From the NCBI RefSeq assembly GCF_002155145.1, contig NZ_CP021323.1, positions 1,240,001 to 1,304,000 of the forward strand: DNA of 64,000 nt. Direction: 5' to 3'. The DNA is from Kushneria konosiri (GTDB lineage Bacteria > Pseudomonadota > Gammaproteobacteria > Pseudomonadales > Halomonadaceae). The stretch's first letter is position 1. Every line of letters begins with the position of its first letter. Under the pieces are notes generated by a model. The model searched no databases and was not told the origin of the DNA. It saw only the letters and a list, made by a program, of their open reading frames with translations. The translations under genes were made by a program, and so were the position numbers. Shown here piece after piece: positions 27,905-36,131 of the stretch.

Positions 27905-29680
27905 ATGAAAATAGAAATAGATGATCTTTGCGTAAGCAAAAACGCACAGTTTTATAAACTGAAAAAAACTCTGAGTGTAAAAGCGTTAAAAACTTTGTTT
28001 AAAGAAGTATCCCAAAATCGTTCTGGGAGCTATCTGTGTAATAAAGTTCGGTCAAATTATACATCTAATAATGATGTAGCCGTTAAGTATTCACTTCTTT
28101 CTTACAAAACAGTAGCAGAACCATCATTCCTTAAGGGTACACAGATTAAAGAGTATAAAGTTGCTTATTTGTTGTTAGTGGAACTAGATGATGCTGTAGC
28201 CGTAATAAAAAAACACGTAGAACCCTTTGCAAACTTTTTTGATGATTTTTTAGAAGAGTTTGACTACGATAATTTTTGTCATTTTTATGGCGACAAGAGT
28301 CCTGAGTATGAAAAAATCGCCATGAAAAACATGAGTATTTCTAATGCGGTTATTAGATCGCGATCTTTAGAAGCAAAAAATTTGGACGGGATCATGTCAT
28401 CAAATTCTTCTAGTAGATCTGTACCTACCAGCTTCAGGATGAAGATTGCCCAAGATGTATATACGCTGACTCCAAATACATCTAGAGTTAGCCATCGGGA
28501 TAAAAAAGCTGGCTTCGATGAATTAGTTGATTGGCTGTCTTTGACCAAGGAAGAAATAAAAATTGTTAATGGTAAGAGTGAGTTTTTAAATAATTTTGCA
28601 GTCCCTGTTTGTTTAGAAGATATACTAAAGATTCCTCATTCGATCACTGCTATTTTTTTAGATTTGGGAGAGGTCGAAAGAAAGATAGAATGCGGAGAAG
28701 CAAAATTAAAAAAACAAAACGGTGATTACCTGAATCAAAGTGAAGTCTATAGATTTTTTGATATTTTGAAATCCCCACTAAGAATTAATAGTGAATCAAT
28801 TTTTGTGAAAGGGAAAAAAGTAAAAGGAAAAATCCAGTGTTCAAAAAGTTCGATTGCTATTAAAAATACGATTTTGAACGATTTGGTGATAGAGGAGGAT
28901 GGGGTATTTGAATATAAGCTGTCTAAATTAGTTAATGAGGAAAAGCCATTTTCTGCTGTTTTTGATAGTCCAAATTACTCATATTATTCTCGCTCTTGCT
29001 TTGAAGATAAATCTCTTCTTAATAACATTGACTCTATGCTTACTATTTTTGATGACACCTTTGATTTTTCCAAAGTTAGAAGTGAGAAAGAAAAGAAACA
29101 TGAAGCTTCGCTCGCAAGATTCCCAGAAAAATCGCTTTTTAGAGCGATCGAGGATGAATATTGTGCTGAGTCTAATGTCGTTTTCTGCGATGACATGAAT
29201 GATGAATGGGCTGATCATATATCTTTTAATATCAATAGATCAGTACCAGAAGTTTCCTTTGTGCATTCGAAATTTGTTGTTAAAGACACCTATGGTGCTA
29301 GCGCTTTCCATGAAGTTGTTGCCCAAGCATTAAAAAACATTGGACGCACTCAGTCAGATAAAAAATCTTTTAAAGAAAAATACGATAAGAAGTGGTCCAA
29401 AATGTATGAGTCTACTCAGATACCTAGGACTATAGGAGCAAACAACTGGAAAGATATTGAAGATGTGATAGATGTTGTGCAAAAAAATCCAAATTCTATA
29501 AAAAAGGTGGTTTTAGCGACGCCATTTTTAAGCAAGTCAAAATTGAGTGATGAAATCGACCAGTTAAATACAGGGGGAAGATGTAAGCCACATTATGTTC
29601 AGTTGATATGGCTGATAAATACTTTTATAAGTTCCTGTAAGGAATATGGCGCTCAAGCTTATATTCTTTGTAAAAAGTAG
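27905..29680 (+). CDS. Unrecognised 591-residue protein in AT-rich island
   Basis: I do not recognise a characterised family. The protein is Lys/Ser/Asp-rich, cytoplasmic by look (no signal peptide or clear membrane helix), and intact. Base use is strikingly AT-rich (AAA, TTT, ATT codons) against GC-rich neighbours, so it was acquired. A C-terminal block, roughly residues 430-485, reads DEWADHISF ... VSFVHSKFV ... ASAFHEVVAQALKNIG; in outline this resembles a short module I associate with proteins of defence islands (TIGR04141/DUF6119-like), but that is memory-based and weak. The last block KKVVLATPFLSK ... HYVQLIWLINTF looks like a closing alpha/beta unit. ATG 27905 preferred over 27887 because GAGGT lies 7 bases upstream. 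Neighbours are broken genes, including a RES toxin relic. Confidence 0.7.
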   Translation: MKIEIDDLCVSKNAQFYKLKKTLSVKALKTLFKEVSQNRSGSYLCNKVRSNYTSNNDVAVKYSLLSYKTVAEPSFLKGTQIKEYKVAYLLLVELDDAVAVIKKHVEPFANFFDDFLEEFDYDNFCHFYGDKSPEYEKIAMKNMSISNAVIRSRSLEAKNLDGIMSSNSSSRSVPTSFRMKIAQDVYTLTPNTSRVSHRDKKAGFDELVDWLSLTKEEIKIVNGKSEFLNNFAVPVCLEDILKIPHSITAIFLDLGEVERKIECGEAKLKKQNGDYLNQSEVYRFFDILKSPLRINSESIFVKGKKVKGKIQCSKSSIAIKNTILNDLVIEEDGVFEYKLSKLVNEEKPFSAVFDSPNYSYYSRSCFEDKSLLNNIDSMLTIFDDTFDFSKVRSEKEKKHEASLARFPEKSLFRAIEDEYCAESNVVFCDDMNDEWADHISFNINRSVPEVSFVHSKFVVKDTYGASAFHEVVAQALKNIGRTQSDKKSFKEKYDKKWSKMYESTQIPRTIGANNWKDIEDVIDVVQKNPNSIKKVVLATPFLSKSKLSDEIDQLNTGGRCKPHYVQLIWLINTFISSCKEYGAQAYILCKK

Positions 29681-29783
29681 TTATTCCTAATAAAATGGCG
29701 CCTAGCGTTTTTTTAACGCCCTTTCATGGTTTTCTATTGAAAGTACTACTTGCCAAAAAGCAGCAAGTAAAGCTTGAACCTCT

Positions 29784-29957
29784 TCACTCAACCCACGTCA
29801 GTTCCAGGACATGCCAAATCCGCTCGCCGTCCCACTCGTAGCCAAGATGCCTTCCCTGCCGGGTCGCGCTCATGACCGGCGGGCGCAGTACCGCCGCATA
29901 TTCGCCCTCTGGGTCTCTCACGCTGGGGTAGACGATGCCATCGGCCCATTCTTTCTA
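29784..29957 (-). pseudogene. RES-domain (toxin-type) remnant, C-terminal end
   Basis: Read on the minus strand from 29945: ADGIVYPSVRDPEGEYAAVL, then RQGRHLGYEWDGERI and a stop at 29784-29786. The ADGIxYPSVR and GRHLxYxWDGERI patterns are those of RES-domain NAD+-degrading toxins (RES-Xre systems). A TAG at 29955-29957 is in frame upstream. Further upstream, to about 30080, a different frame gives YLSGFHNELFELRDNLEAMP, plausibly more of the same gene after a frameshift and deletion. No Xre antitoxin was seen. The rest of the 29681-30236 gap holds no other gene. Confidence 0.62.
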
Positions 29958-30236
29958 GAGGCTCAAGCCAAAGATCTGCCCTGCTTACCAGTTTTCGGGG
30001 TCGACAGGGGCATGGCTTCCAAGTTATCGCGCAGCTCAAAAAGCTCGTTATGAAACCCGGATAGGTAGACGCGCTGTTGAAGTAAAATCGGCAGACATTA
30101 CCCAATCCCGCCTCCGGCAACCTTTCTCCTACCCATTATTACGCTGTAGATACACCCGCGTCTTGCAACGGTCATCCAGCGCGCTCAATGTCCATCTGGC
30201 AGGTCCTTCTCTCCTGATCAGTTGAGGATTCGTGCC

Positions 30237-30476
30237 ATGCCCTTGCCCAACCGTTCGTTTCTCACCGTTTCTCCACGCGACGCCTTTGATATCGATACCG
30301 CCCGCCTTGCCGACTTCAGTGCCGAGAATTTCGAGCTGGTCGCTCACCGCGGTGCCAGCGGCTATCGCCCCGAACACACGCTTGAGGCGTATCAACTGGC
30401 GATCGAACAGGGGGCCGATACCATCGAGCCTGACCTGGTGCCCACCCGGGATGGCGTGCTGGTGGCGCGCCACGAG
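30237..30476 (+). pseudogene. glpQ: glpQ remnant: 5' fragment of glycerophosphodiester phosphodiesterase
   Basis: About 80 residues with the GDPD entry motif [19 protein letters not shown] (catalytic His-Arg) and [20 protein letters not shown] (metal-binding Glu, Asp and second His). Homology stops abruptly at the second His region near 30476; the usual protein has ~350 residues. What follows in frame is antisense to a lipoprotein signal peptide, so two unrelated genes were joined by a deletion. Confidence 0.85.
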
Positions 30477-30480
30477 GGTG

Positions 30481-30530
30481 CATCCGGCAAGCGCGACGAT
30501 GATGGCGAACATACAAAAACCGGCTTTCAT
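30481..30530 (-). pseudogene. Lipoprotein gene remnant: signal peptide only
   Basis: Minus strand [17 protein letters not shown]: a complete lipoprotein signal peptide with lipobox LAGC, cut at the Cys where glpQ sequence begins. It starts 20 bases after the TonB-receptor stop on the same strand, so it was once the next gene in that operon. The body is lost. Confidence 0.6.
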
Positions 30531-30550
30531 AAGGCGCGCTCTTTTTCTCG

Positions 30551-32605
30551 TTAAAATCCGACTTCCAGCCCGGCATAGAAGGTCCGCCCCGGAGCGGGCT
30601 CGAAGTAGCGGTTGTTATTGGCATTGATGCGGGTGTTGGCAAAATGCTCGCGGTCGAACAGATTGCGAATACCGGCGTAGACATTGAGGCGGGTATCCCC
30701 GCCAAGCCGCCAGCCCTCGCCTGCGCGCAGGTTGATCAGCCAGTAGCTGTCGACGTCCACGTCGTTGGCATTGTCGGCCACCATGTCGCCGATGTACTGG
30801 GTCTCGAGCGTGGCAAAGCGCTCATCCTGTCCTTCCCAGGTCAGCCAGTTGACCCAGGTCTGCTCCGGCAGGCCGGGAATGCGGTTGCCATCAAACCGCT
30901 CGCCGTTGGCCTCAAAGTCGTCAAAGCGGTAGTGGGCCAGCGTCAGCGCGCTGTCCAGCCGCCAGGTCTCATCGAGCTGCCAGCCCAGTGCGACTTCCAG
31001 CCCGTCACGCTCGGTGTTGCCGGCGTTTTGATAGAAGGTGCGGCCGTCCTCGCCTTCGAGACTGTAGGGCACCAGCTCGTCGCGCACGCGCACCGAAAAC
31101 AGTGCCACGTCGTAGTTCAGGCCGTTGTTGAAATGACCGCGCAGACCGAGCTCGCGGTTCCACGCCTTTTGCGGTTCGACGCTCGAATTGAAGCCGCCGC
31201 CCCCGGTGGGGTTGGCAAACTCCGAGAAGGTCGGTGTCTCGAACGAGGTACCGGTCGTCACATAGGCCTGATGGTCGGGCAGATAGCGATAGCTCAGGCC
31301 TGCCGAGCCGCTCCACTCGTTGAACTCCCGGTCGCCGCTGTCATCGCCGTTGCTGGTGAAATCGTCATCGACCTTGAGCCGAACGCGGTCATGGCGCGCC
31401 CCCAGTGAGGCGGTCCACTGATCGGTGAGGTCGAGATCACCCTGCCAGAAGATGCCGGTCGAGGTGGCGGTCTGGGTCTCGTCGGCGGCGGTGTCGGTGA
31501 CGTCGCCGCTGAAGGCGACATTGCGCCGCCAGCGATCATCGCGCTGGTGGGCGGCATCAATGCCGGCCACGTAGCGCAGCGGCATGTCGCCAAGACTTAG
31601 CGTCTGATGATACTCGACGCTGCCGCCGAAGACGTCGCGGTCATAGCCCAGCAGGCTATCGCCCGGATAGGGCAGCTGCTGCTCGAAATTGCGCCAGGTG
31701 TAGAAGCCCTTCACGTAGAGCTCGCCGGGGCCGGCGGAAAGGTCCTCGTACTGAAGCCCCACCACCTGCTGGTCAACGCTCTGGCCGGTGTCATATTCAC
31801 GGGTAAAGCGCCCGGCCTGATGGCGGTTCTCGGAGACCTGCTCGCGGGTCAGCCCGCCCGGGTCTTCCGAGCGCGGATTATCCAGCAGATTGACGATGGC
31901 GGTGAGCGCACGGTCGTCGTCCAGCTCGCGGCGCAGTTTGGCGTTGAGCAGGTATTTTTCCACCGAGCTGTGGTCACGATAGCCGTTCTGATTTAGCGCC
32001 GAGAGGCTGACGTGATGCGACCAGTCGCCGTTGGCACTGCCGGTCTGCAGGGAGGCCTTTTTGTAGTCGTCGCTGCCGCCTTCCACACGCAGGCGGGTAC
32101 CCGGGTCGTCACGGCCGTTGGCGGTAGTCACCGAGATCACCCCGCCGGCGGCGTTGCCGTAGAGCACCGAGGAGGGCCCGCGGATCACCTCGATGCTTTC
32201 GGCGCTGTCGAGATCGATCGCATCGATCTGGGCCTGGCCGTCCGGCAGCGTATAGGGAATGCCATCCATCAAAATGGTGATGCCGCGCACGCCGAAGGGC
32301 GCGCGGGCGCCGAAGCCGCGAATGGCAATGCGCTGGCCCTGGGCGAAGTTGTCCCGGTTCTGGATAAACACCCCCGGCACCTGCCCGAGCGATTCATCCA
32401 GCCGCACCCGCTGCTGGCCGCGCTGGATGCTTTCGCGCTCGACAGTCGAGACAGCCGCCGGGGTATTGTAGAGCTCGCGGGCCAGCCGCGGGGCGCTGAT
32501 CACCATGGTCTCGATGGCGTCATCGCCCGTGATCTCTTCACCGTGGGCGGTCCCCGCCGTCATGGCGCCCGCCAGCGCCAGCAGCAGCGTTCTGCGTGAT
32601 GTCAT
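30551..32605 (-). CDS. TonB-dependent outer-membrane receptor
   Basis: 684 residues, FecA-like length without the N-terminal signalling domain. Signal peptide ends near AHG-E (~23). A TonB box ETMVISA lies at ~32-38. Plug domain (~45-165) contains RIAIRGFG and [20 protein letters not shown]; the barrel follows and ends in Phe (LEVGF), as outer-membrane proteins do. Divergent from a dipeptide/nickel-type ABC importer with a Zur-like site in between, so the ligand is probably a metal chelate or peptide-like metallophore. Ligand not shown by sequence. Confidence 0.9.
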   Translation of the reverse strand: MTSRRTLLLALAGAMTAGTAHGEEITGDDAIETMVISAPRLARELYNTPAAVSTVERESIQRGQQRVRLDESLGQVPGVFIQNRDNFAQGQRIAIRGFGARAPFGVRGITILMDGIPYTLPDGQAQIDAIDLDSAESIEVIRGPSSVLYGNAAGGVISVTTANGRDDPGTRLRVEGGSDDYKKASLQTGSANGDWSHHVSLSALNQNGYRDHSSVEKYLLNAKLRRELDDDRALTAIVNLLDNPRSEDPGGLTREQVSENRHQAGRFTREYDTGQSVDQQVVGLQYEDLSAGPGELYVKGFYTWRNFEQQLPYPGDSLLGYDRDVFGGSVEYHQTLSLGDMPLRYVAGIDAAHQRDDRWRRNVAFSGDVTDTAADETQTATSTGIFWQGDLDLTDQWTASLGARHDRVRLKVDDDFTSNGDDSGDREFNEWSGSAGLSYRYLPDHQAYVTTGTSFETPTFSEFANPTGGGGFNSSVEPQKAWNRELGLRGHFNNGLNYDVALFSVRVRDELVPYSLEGEDGRTFYQNAGNTERDGLEVALGWQLDETWRLDSALTLAHYRFDDFEANGERFDGNRIPGLPEQTWVNWLTWEGQDERFATLETQYIGDMVADNANDVDVDSYWLINLRAGEGWRLGGDTRLNVYAGIRNLFDREHFANTRINANNNRYFEPAPGRTFYAGLEVGF

Positions 32606-32845
32606 GTTGTTCCCTTGAAAGCGATGAAGGTGTTGTTGTCGTTGTGTTGTCTGTTGGATACCGAGTCTAGCATCCGGCGAGGTCGTTGCCGGGGGCTTTC
32701 ATCCTGTCATGAGGGGACGAGTTCAATAGGAGCGATCTTTCGAGAGCCGTTTCAGAAAGGCCTGTGACATGACGTTCTGTCACACCCGACAGGATGGGCA
32801 ACCCCTTCAATAAACTTGAGAAAAGCCCGATACAGTTTCTTTATT

Positions 32846-32858
32846 GTTATGATATAAC
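32846..32858. promoter_or_regulatory. Zur-like palindrome upstream of the ABC importer
   Basis: GTTATGATATAAC. The gammaproteobacterial Zur core as I recall it is GTTATANTATAAC; this differs at one position. It ends 41 bases before the first ATPase start and ~240 bases from the divergent TonB-receptor start. Suggests zinc-dependent repression of the uptake genes. Confidence 0.5.
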
Positions 32859-32899
32859 TTCACACGTTAATCCTCAGTGAGACGGTCAGGGCGCTACCC

Positions 32900-33736
32900 A
32901 TGGCGACGAATACGGTGCTAAAGGTCGATAAGCTGTGCCTGCATGTGGAGGGCCAGCCGGTCGTGAAGGATCTTTGCTTTCATGTGGCCGCCGGAGAGCG
33001 GGTCTGCCTGCTGGGGCCATCAGGCTCCGGCAAGTCGCTGACGGCAGGGGCCATTCTGGGCCTGTCGCCGCAGTCGGTACAGATCGATGGCAGCGTCTGC
33101 ATCAATGGGGTGGAGGTGGCCGACATTCGGGCCACACGGCGCTCGGCGCAGTCACGTTCGGGGATGGTCTTTCAGGACACGCACTCGGCGCTCAATCCAC
33201 TGGTCAGCGTCGGGGCGCAGCTGCGTGAGCCGTTCATGCGCTTTCATGGGCTTTCCCGCAACGCTGCCATGGAGGCGGCGGTGGCCATGCTCGCCGCCAT
33301 GAACATTGAGCGACCCCATGAGATATTGCAGCGCTCGCCGGCCGAGCTCTCCGGTGGACAGCGCCAGCGTATCTGCATGGCGCTGGCACTGGCCTGCAAA
33401 CCGGCGCTGATCGTGGCCGATGAGCCCACCACGGCGCTGGATGTGCTCACCCAGCAAGAAGTGTTGAAGCTTCTGCGCGAATGCACCGGCACTGCGGATA
33501 CCCCGGCGCTGTTGTTCATTTCCCACGACATCGGCGCCGCCTGCCGACTGTGTGAGCGCGCGGTCATTATCGATGAGGGCCGGCTGGTCGAGAGCAACAC
33601 ACTGACCCACATCATCGCCAGCCCCCAGCACCGCTTTACCCGTCAGCTGGTGCATGCGCTGCGGGAAAGTGCTCCCGGCATGCCTCCTTATGCGCCCGGT
33701 TTCGATGCACGCGAGGGGCTTTTGTGCACGGCGTAG
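32900..33736 (+). CDS. ABC transporter ATPase, DppD/NikD-like
   Basis: 278 residues. Walker A GPSGSGKS (~37-44), signature LSGGQRQRI (~150), Walker B LIVADEPTTALD (~172), switch His in FISHDIG. It ends soon after the ATPase core (residues VHALRESAPGMPPYAPG), lacking the long Cys-rich OppD tail. First gene of a four-gene operon: two ATPases, binding protein, fused permease. The Zur-like palindrome is just upstream. Confidence 0.9.
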   Translation: MATNTVLKVDKLCLHVEGQPVVKDLCFHVAAGERVCLLGPSGSGKSLTAGAILGLSPQSVQIDGSVCINGVEVADIRATRRSAQSRSGMVFQDTHSALNPLVSVGAQLREPFMRFHGLSRNAAMEAAVAMLAAMNIERPHEILQRSPAELSGGQRQRICMALALACKPALIVADEPTTALDVLTQQEVLKLLRECTGTADTPALLFISHDIGAACRLCERAVIIDEGRLVESNTLTHIIASPQHRFTRQLVHALRESAPGMPPYAPGFDAREGLLCTA

Positions 33737-34578
33737 CGTCCAGCGATGCCCCATCGCCACTGCTGTGCGCCAAAGGGCTTTATAAACATCTTTATCAGCC
33801 GAGCCTGGCGTTCTGGCGCGTTCGAAAGCCACGCACGATCCTGCGCGATATCAGTCTTTCGATTCACCCCGGCGAGCGTATTGGTCTTGCCGGCGTATCC
33901 GGTGCGGGCAAAACGACGCTTTTGAACCTGCTGCTGGCGCTCAAGGGCGCCGATGCCGGCACCATCACCTGTCAGGGTCGAGCGGTGCGCCCTGCCTCCG
34001 TGCGCGCGCTGCGCTGGTATCGCCGGCAGGTGCAGTACATTCCCCAGGCCCCGGCCTCTTCTCTGGACCCGCGCATGAGCGTGCGCGACCTGATCCGTGA
34101 GCCGCTGGTCCGCCTGAACGTTGAAGGCCACCACGACCAGCGCATCGATGAGGCGCTGGACCGGGTGGGGCTGGATCAGACGTTGCTGCACGCCCGCCCC
34201 GGGGCGCTCTCCGGCGGGCAGGCACAGCGCGTGGCCATTGCCCGCGCCGTGGCCCTGCGCCCGCGGCTGCTGCTCGCCGATGAGCCGCTCAGCGGGCTGG
34301 ACCTTCCGGTGCGCGCTCGGGTCATGCAGCTTTTCGATGACATGAGCCGGCTCGATGGCACCGCCCTTTTAATCATCTCGCATGATCTCTCGGTCATGCC
34401 GCGGCTGTGTGAGCGCACGCTCATCCTGCATGACGGCGCCATCATCGAGGATCGGCCGACCCAGGCCCTGTTCGAGACGCCCTGTCATGACCATACCCGG
34501 GCGCTGGTGCGCGCCGCACGGCTGGATCACGCCCTGATCACGCCAGTGTCCACCCCTTCCCTTCACCCTGTTTCTTGA
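33724..34578 (+). CDS. ABC transporter ATPase, DppF/NikE-like
   Basis: 284 residues, GTG start overlapping the previous gene by 13 bases. Walker A GVSGAGKTT (~59-67), signature LSGGQAQRV (~160), Walker B LLLADEPLSGLD, switch His in IISHDLS. The early insert KHLYQPSLAFWRVRKPRTIL before the core is typical of DppF/NikE partners. Pairs with the first ATPase as a heterodimer. Confidence 0.9.
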   Translation: MHGVASSDAPSPLLCAKGLYKHLYQPSLAFWRVRKPRTILRDISLSIHPGERIGLAGVSGAGKTTLLNLLLALKGADAGTITCQGRAVRPASVRALRWYRRQVQYIPQAPASSLDPRMSVRDLIREPLVRLNVEGHHDQRIDEALDRVGLDQTLLHARPGALSGGQAQRVAIARAVALRPRLLLADEPLSGLDLPVRARVMQLFDDMSRLDGTALLIISHDLSVMPRLCERTLILHDGAIIEDRPTQALFETPCHDHTRALVRAARLDHALITPVSTPSLHPVS

Positions 34579-34603
34579 GACCTGATTAGCCAGGAGATTT
34601 GCC

Positions 34604-36121
34604 TTGATCCTTCGTCGCGCGGTTTATCTGTCCCTTGGGGCCCTGTCGCTGGCCCTGCTCACCGGTTGTCAAAAGGAGGACGCCACCGAGGAAGCCAGCG
34701 GTGCAAGGGCGGCGGATGATCGCGTGCGGGTGGCGATGCTGCAGCCGCCGCGCTCCGGCTTGAATCCGCTGACCGATGACGCCTTCAAACTGTCGCGCTG
34801 GCGTACCGCCGAAACCCTGATTCGTCTCAATGATGACGGCGATCCGCAACCGTTTCTGGCCACCGAGTGGGAACAGCTTGACGAGCGCAGCTGGCGTTTC
34901 GAAATTCGCGATAACGTCACCTTCCACGACGGCACACCCCTGACCGCCTCGCAGGTGGTGCGCGCGCTGACGGCCGCCACCAGGGCGGTGCCGCGTCCGC
35001 GCATTCTCGATGGCGTCAACATGACCATCGAGGCCGACGGTGACAACGCCGTGCGGGTCACGACCGAAACGCCTGATCCGCTGGTGCCCAATCGGCTCTC
35101 CAGTCCGCAGCTGGCGATCATGGCGGCGAAGGCCTACGGCGAGGACGGCCGGGTCAATCCGATCGAGGCCGGCACCGGGCCGTTCGTGTTGAAGGAGATC
35201 AACGGCACCCAGAGCGCGACGCTTGATCGCTATGACGACTACTGGGGCGAGCGCGCAGCACTGGCCGGCATTGATGCCGACTACGTGCCCGATGGCACGG
35301 CGCGTGCTGCGGCACTGCGTACCGGGACCGCCGATGTGGTCGAGGCCGTACCGGTCTCCCAGGTGGCGCTGATCGATCCGGAGCGGGTGCATGAGGTGCC
35401 GATGCCGCGTACCAATACGCTCTATCTCAATACCGAACACGGCGTATTCAGCGATCCGGCCATGCGCGCCGCCGCCCGTGAGGCGCTCGATCGGGCCGCC
35501 CTCGTCAGAACGGTCTATGAAGGCCGTGCCGATGAGGCGAAGGGGCTGCTGGGGCCGGCACTGGCCTGGGCCGATGGGCTGCGCTCATCGATCGAAGGGC
35601 GCAGTGAGGCCGCTGCCCCCAACGGTGCTCGCATCACGCTTGGGACCTTCACCGACCGGGCCGAGCTGCCGGAAGTGGCGGTGCTGCTGGAGCAGCAGCT
35701 TGAGGCCGCCGGCTTTGATGTCCAGCAGGAGGTGCGCCAGTACGCTCATATCGAGTCCGACATGCTCGCCGGTCAGTTCGATGCCTTTATCCTGTCGCGG
35801 GCGACCATGCTCGACTCCGGTGATCCGGTCGCCTACATGTACAGCGACTTTGCCTGCGAGGGCTCCTTCAATATCGCTCAGCTCTGCGACCCGAAGGTTG
35901 ATGCGGCGATTTCTCGCGCCGGTGACCTGCCCACCGGCCCCGAGCGTCGTCAGGCCATCATCGATGCCGAGGCTGCGATTCTGAGTACCGATGCCGCCGT
36001 GCCGATGCTGCATGAGCGGGTCATTCAGGGCGAATCGCTTCGTGTTCAGGACGCCGTGCGTGATCCGCGCGAACGTGAGCTGATCACCGAGCACACGCGC
36101 CTTGATGGCGCCTCTCGTTAA
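34604..36121 (+). CDS. Extracellular substrate-binding lipoprotein, SBP_bac_5 (dipeptide/nickel type)
   Basis: 505 residues. Start is TTG at 34604, set by AGGAG at 34592-34596 and by the signal peptide that follows; the lipobox is LLTGC (Cys ~22). The family 5 binding-protein core includes WRTAETLIRLNDDG, WRFEIRDNVTFHDGTPLTASQV and GTGPFVLKEING. Captures the substrate delivered by the TonB receptor for the permease. Substrate could be a peptide, nickel or a metallophore complex. Confidence 0.88.
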   Translation: MILRRAVYLSLGALSLALLTGCQKEDATEEASGARAADDRVRVAMLQPPRSGLNPLTDDAFKLSRWRTAETLIRLNDDGDPQPFLATEWEQLDERSWRFEIRDNVTFHDGTPLTASQVVRALTAATRAVPRPRILDGVNMTIEADGDNAVRVTTETPDPLVPNRLSSPQLAIMAAKAYGEDGRVNPIEAGTGPFVLKEINGTQSATLDRYDDYWGERAALAGIDADYVPDGTARAAALRTGTADVVEAVPVSQVALIDPERVHEVPMPRTNTLYLNTEHGVFSDPAMRAAAREALDRAALVRTVYEGRADEAKGLLGPALAWADGLRSSIEGRSEAAAPNGARITLGTFTDRAELPEVAVLLEQQLEAAGFDVQQEVRQYAHIESDMLAGQFDAFILSRATMLDSGDPVAYMYSDFACEGSFNIAQLCDPKVDAAISRAGDLPTGPERRQAIIDAEAAILSTDAAVPMLHERVIQGESLRVQDAVRDPRERELITEHTRLDGASR

Positions 36122-36131
36122 GGTTTCGAGC

